From NCBI GenBank assembly GCA_002432095.1, contig DJFQ01000255.1, positions 20,966-27,946 of the forward strand: a DNA stretch of 6,981 bases, read 5' to 3'. This document shows positions 6,163 through 6,981 of the stretch, piece by piece. Numbering within the stretch: position 1 is the stretch's first letter; every line of letters starts with the position of its first letter. Both the position numbers and the translations under genes were made by a program. Below the pieces are notes generated by a model. It did no database searches and was not told the DNA's origin. It saw nothing but the letters and a program-made list of their open reading frames with translations. Source of the DNA: Marinagarivorans sp. UBA5868 (GTDB lineage: Bacteria > Pseudomonadota > Gammaproteobacteria > Pseudomonadales > Cellvibrionaceae).

Positions 6163-6981
6163 ATGACTGATAAGAAAGCACAACTTACGGTCGACGGTTT
6201 GAACGAAAAAATCGAGTTGCCGGTTTACTCCGGCAGCATTGGCCCGGACGTGATAGACGTTCGTGCATTGACCGGCAAGGGGTTCTTCACCTACGACCCG
6301 GGTTTCGTTTCCACCGCGTCATGTGAATCCAAAATCACTTATATCGATGGCGACAAGGGCGTGCTGCTACACCGCGGTTACCCCATCGAAGTTCTTGCAG
6401 AGAAATCGGATTACCTGGAAACCTGTTACCTGCTCCTGCACGGAGAAATGCCGAACCAGACTCAATATAAAGAGTTTGTCGATGTCATCACCCACCACAC
6501 CATGGTGCACGAGTCCATCGCCCGGTTTTTCCAGGGCTTCCATCACAACTCTCACCCCATGGCAATTATGTGCGGCGTCGTCGGCGCACTCTCCGCTTTT
6601 TATCACGACTCGCTGGACATCAACGACCCGCAACACAGATTGATCTCTGCCCACCGCCTGATCGCAAAAATGCCCACGCTTGCCGCCATGTGTTACAAGC
6701 ATCATATCGGTCAGCCATTTATGTATCCCAACAATAATCTGGGTTACGCAGAAAACTTTCTGCATATGATGTTTGGTACACCCTGCGATGATCCGAAAGT
6801 GAACCCGGTGCTAGCCAAAGCTATGGATCGCATATTTTTGCTGCATGCGGATCACGAGCAGAACGCTTCCACCTCCACCGTGCGTTTAGCCGGATCTTCT
6901 GGTGCCAACCCCTTCGCCTGCATTGCCGCAGGCATTGCAACCCTTTGGGGACCGGCTCACGGCGGTGCCAACGAAGCCGTG
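6163..6981 (+). CDS. gltA: Citrate synthase (type II, hexameric), 3' end cut by the window
   Basis: GltA condenses acetyl-CoA with oxaloacetate to citrate, the entry step of the TCA cycle, in the cytosol. The window holds 273 codons of a protein with 427 residues in E. coli. [15 protein letters not shown] (His228, His231) and [10 protein letters not shown] (His266, the counterpart of catalytic His264) are intact; the second catalytic His and the Asp would lie beyond the right edge. The long N-terminal domain and the residues matching E. coli Arg163, Lys167 and Cys206 (Arg165, Lys169, Cys208) point to the NADH-inhibited hexameric type of Gram-negative bacteria; actual inhibition is inferred. 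ATG 6163 has AGGAG (6152-6156) at a 6-nt spacing and the expected N-terminus. It is divergent from sdhC. Confidence 0.98.
   Translation, partial: MTDKKAQLTVDGLNEKIELPVYSGSIGPDVIDVRALTGKGFFTYDPGFVSTASCESKITYIDGDKGVLLHRGYPIEVLAEKSDYLETCYLLLHGEMPNQTQYKEFVDVITHHTMVHESIARFFQGFHHNSHPMAIMCGVVGALSAFYHDSLDINDPQHRLISAHRLIAKMPTLAAMCYKHHIGQPFMYPNNNLGYAENFLHMMFGTPCDDPKVNPVLAKAMDRIFLLHADHEQNASTSTVRLAGSSGANPFACIAAGIATLWGPAHGGANEAV

Noticed and set aside
5679..6170. A 163-codon frame filling much of the region before gltA
   Set aside because: It opens with TTG and no ribosome site, the translation has no family likeness or domain, and it spans the regulatory region. Only its last 42 codons have an ATG, reported separately as a doubtful short ORF.
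1..6981. Mobile element, CRISPR array, phage or defence genes
   Set aside because: I saw no transposase, integrase, direct-repeat array or defence-type protein. Every long conserved frame belongs to a TCA-cycle gene in its usual order.

Overview
The window is a TCA-cycle locus from a gammaproteobacterium. All six genes are core metabolic genes whose products read as close homologues of the E. coli and Pseudomonas enzymes. The order sucA / sdhBADC / gltA, with gltA transcribed away from sdhC, is the classic enterobacterial and pseudomonad arrangement. Moderate GC content and the protein flavour (a Pseudomonas-like SdhA N-terminus and a long type II citrate synthase) suggest a Pseudomonadales or Cellvibrionales-type organism. 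The species cannot be fixed from the sequence alone.

Layout on the minus strand, in transcription order: sdhC (5404-5027), sdhD (5033-4665), sdhA (4659-2887) and sdhB (2861-2157). They are tightly packed, with spacings of -7, 5 and 25 nt, and form one operon encoding the complete succinate dehydrogenase (complex II). A GC-rich hairpin followed by four T residues ends this unit about 50 nt after sdhB. After a 234-nt gap holding a second, different hairpin comes sucA (1922 down to the left edge), the E1 component of 2-oxoglutarate dehydrogenase. It is truncated by the window after 640 residues.

On the plus strand, gltA (citrate synthase) starts at 6163 and runs off the right edge after 273 residues. 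The 758 nt between sdhC and gltA (5405-6162) hold no convincing protein gene. They contain a good minus-strand promoter for sdhC (TTGTGT-17-TATAAT) implying a leader of about 218 nt, a cluster of GCTYGCA repeats, weak plus-strand promoter candidates, and a leader upstream of gltA with a small hairpin and a doubtful 42-codon ORF overlapping the gltA start.

Together the genes cover citrate formation (GltA), conversion of 2-oxoglutarate to succinyl-CoA (SucA, with SucB and Lpd presumably just outside or elsewhere) and oxidation of succinate to fumarate with quinone reduction (SdhCDAB). All catalytic and cofactor residues inspected are present and no gene is visibly broken. I did not find a new biological system here. 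The points worth a second look are regulatory: the boundary between sdhB and sucA, the hairpin ahead of sucA, and the long leaders of sdhC and gltA.
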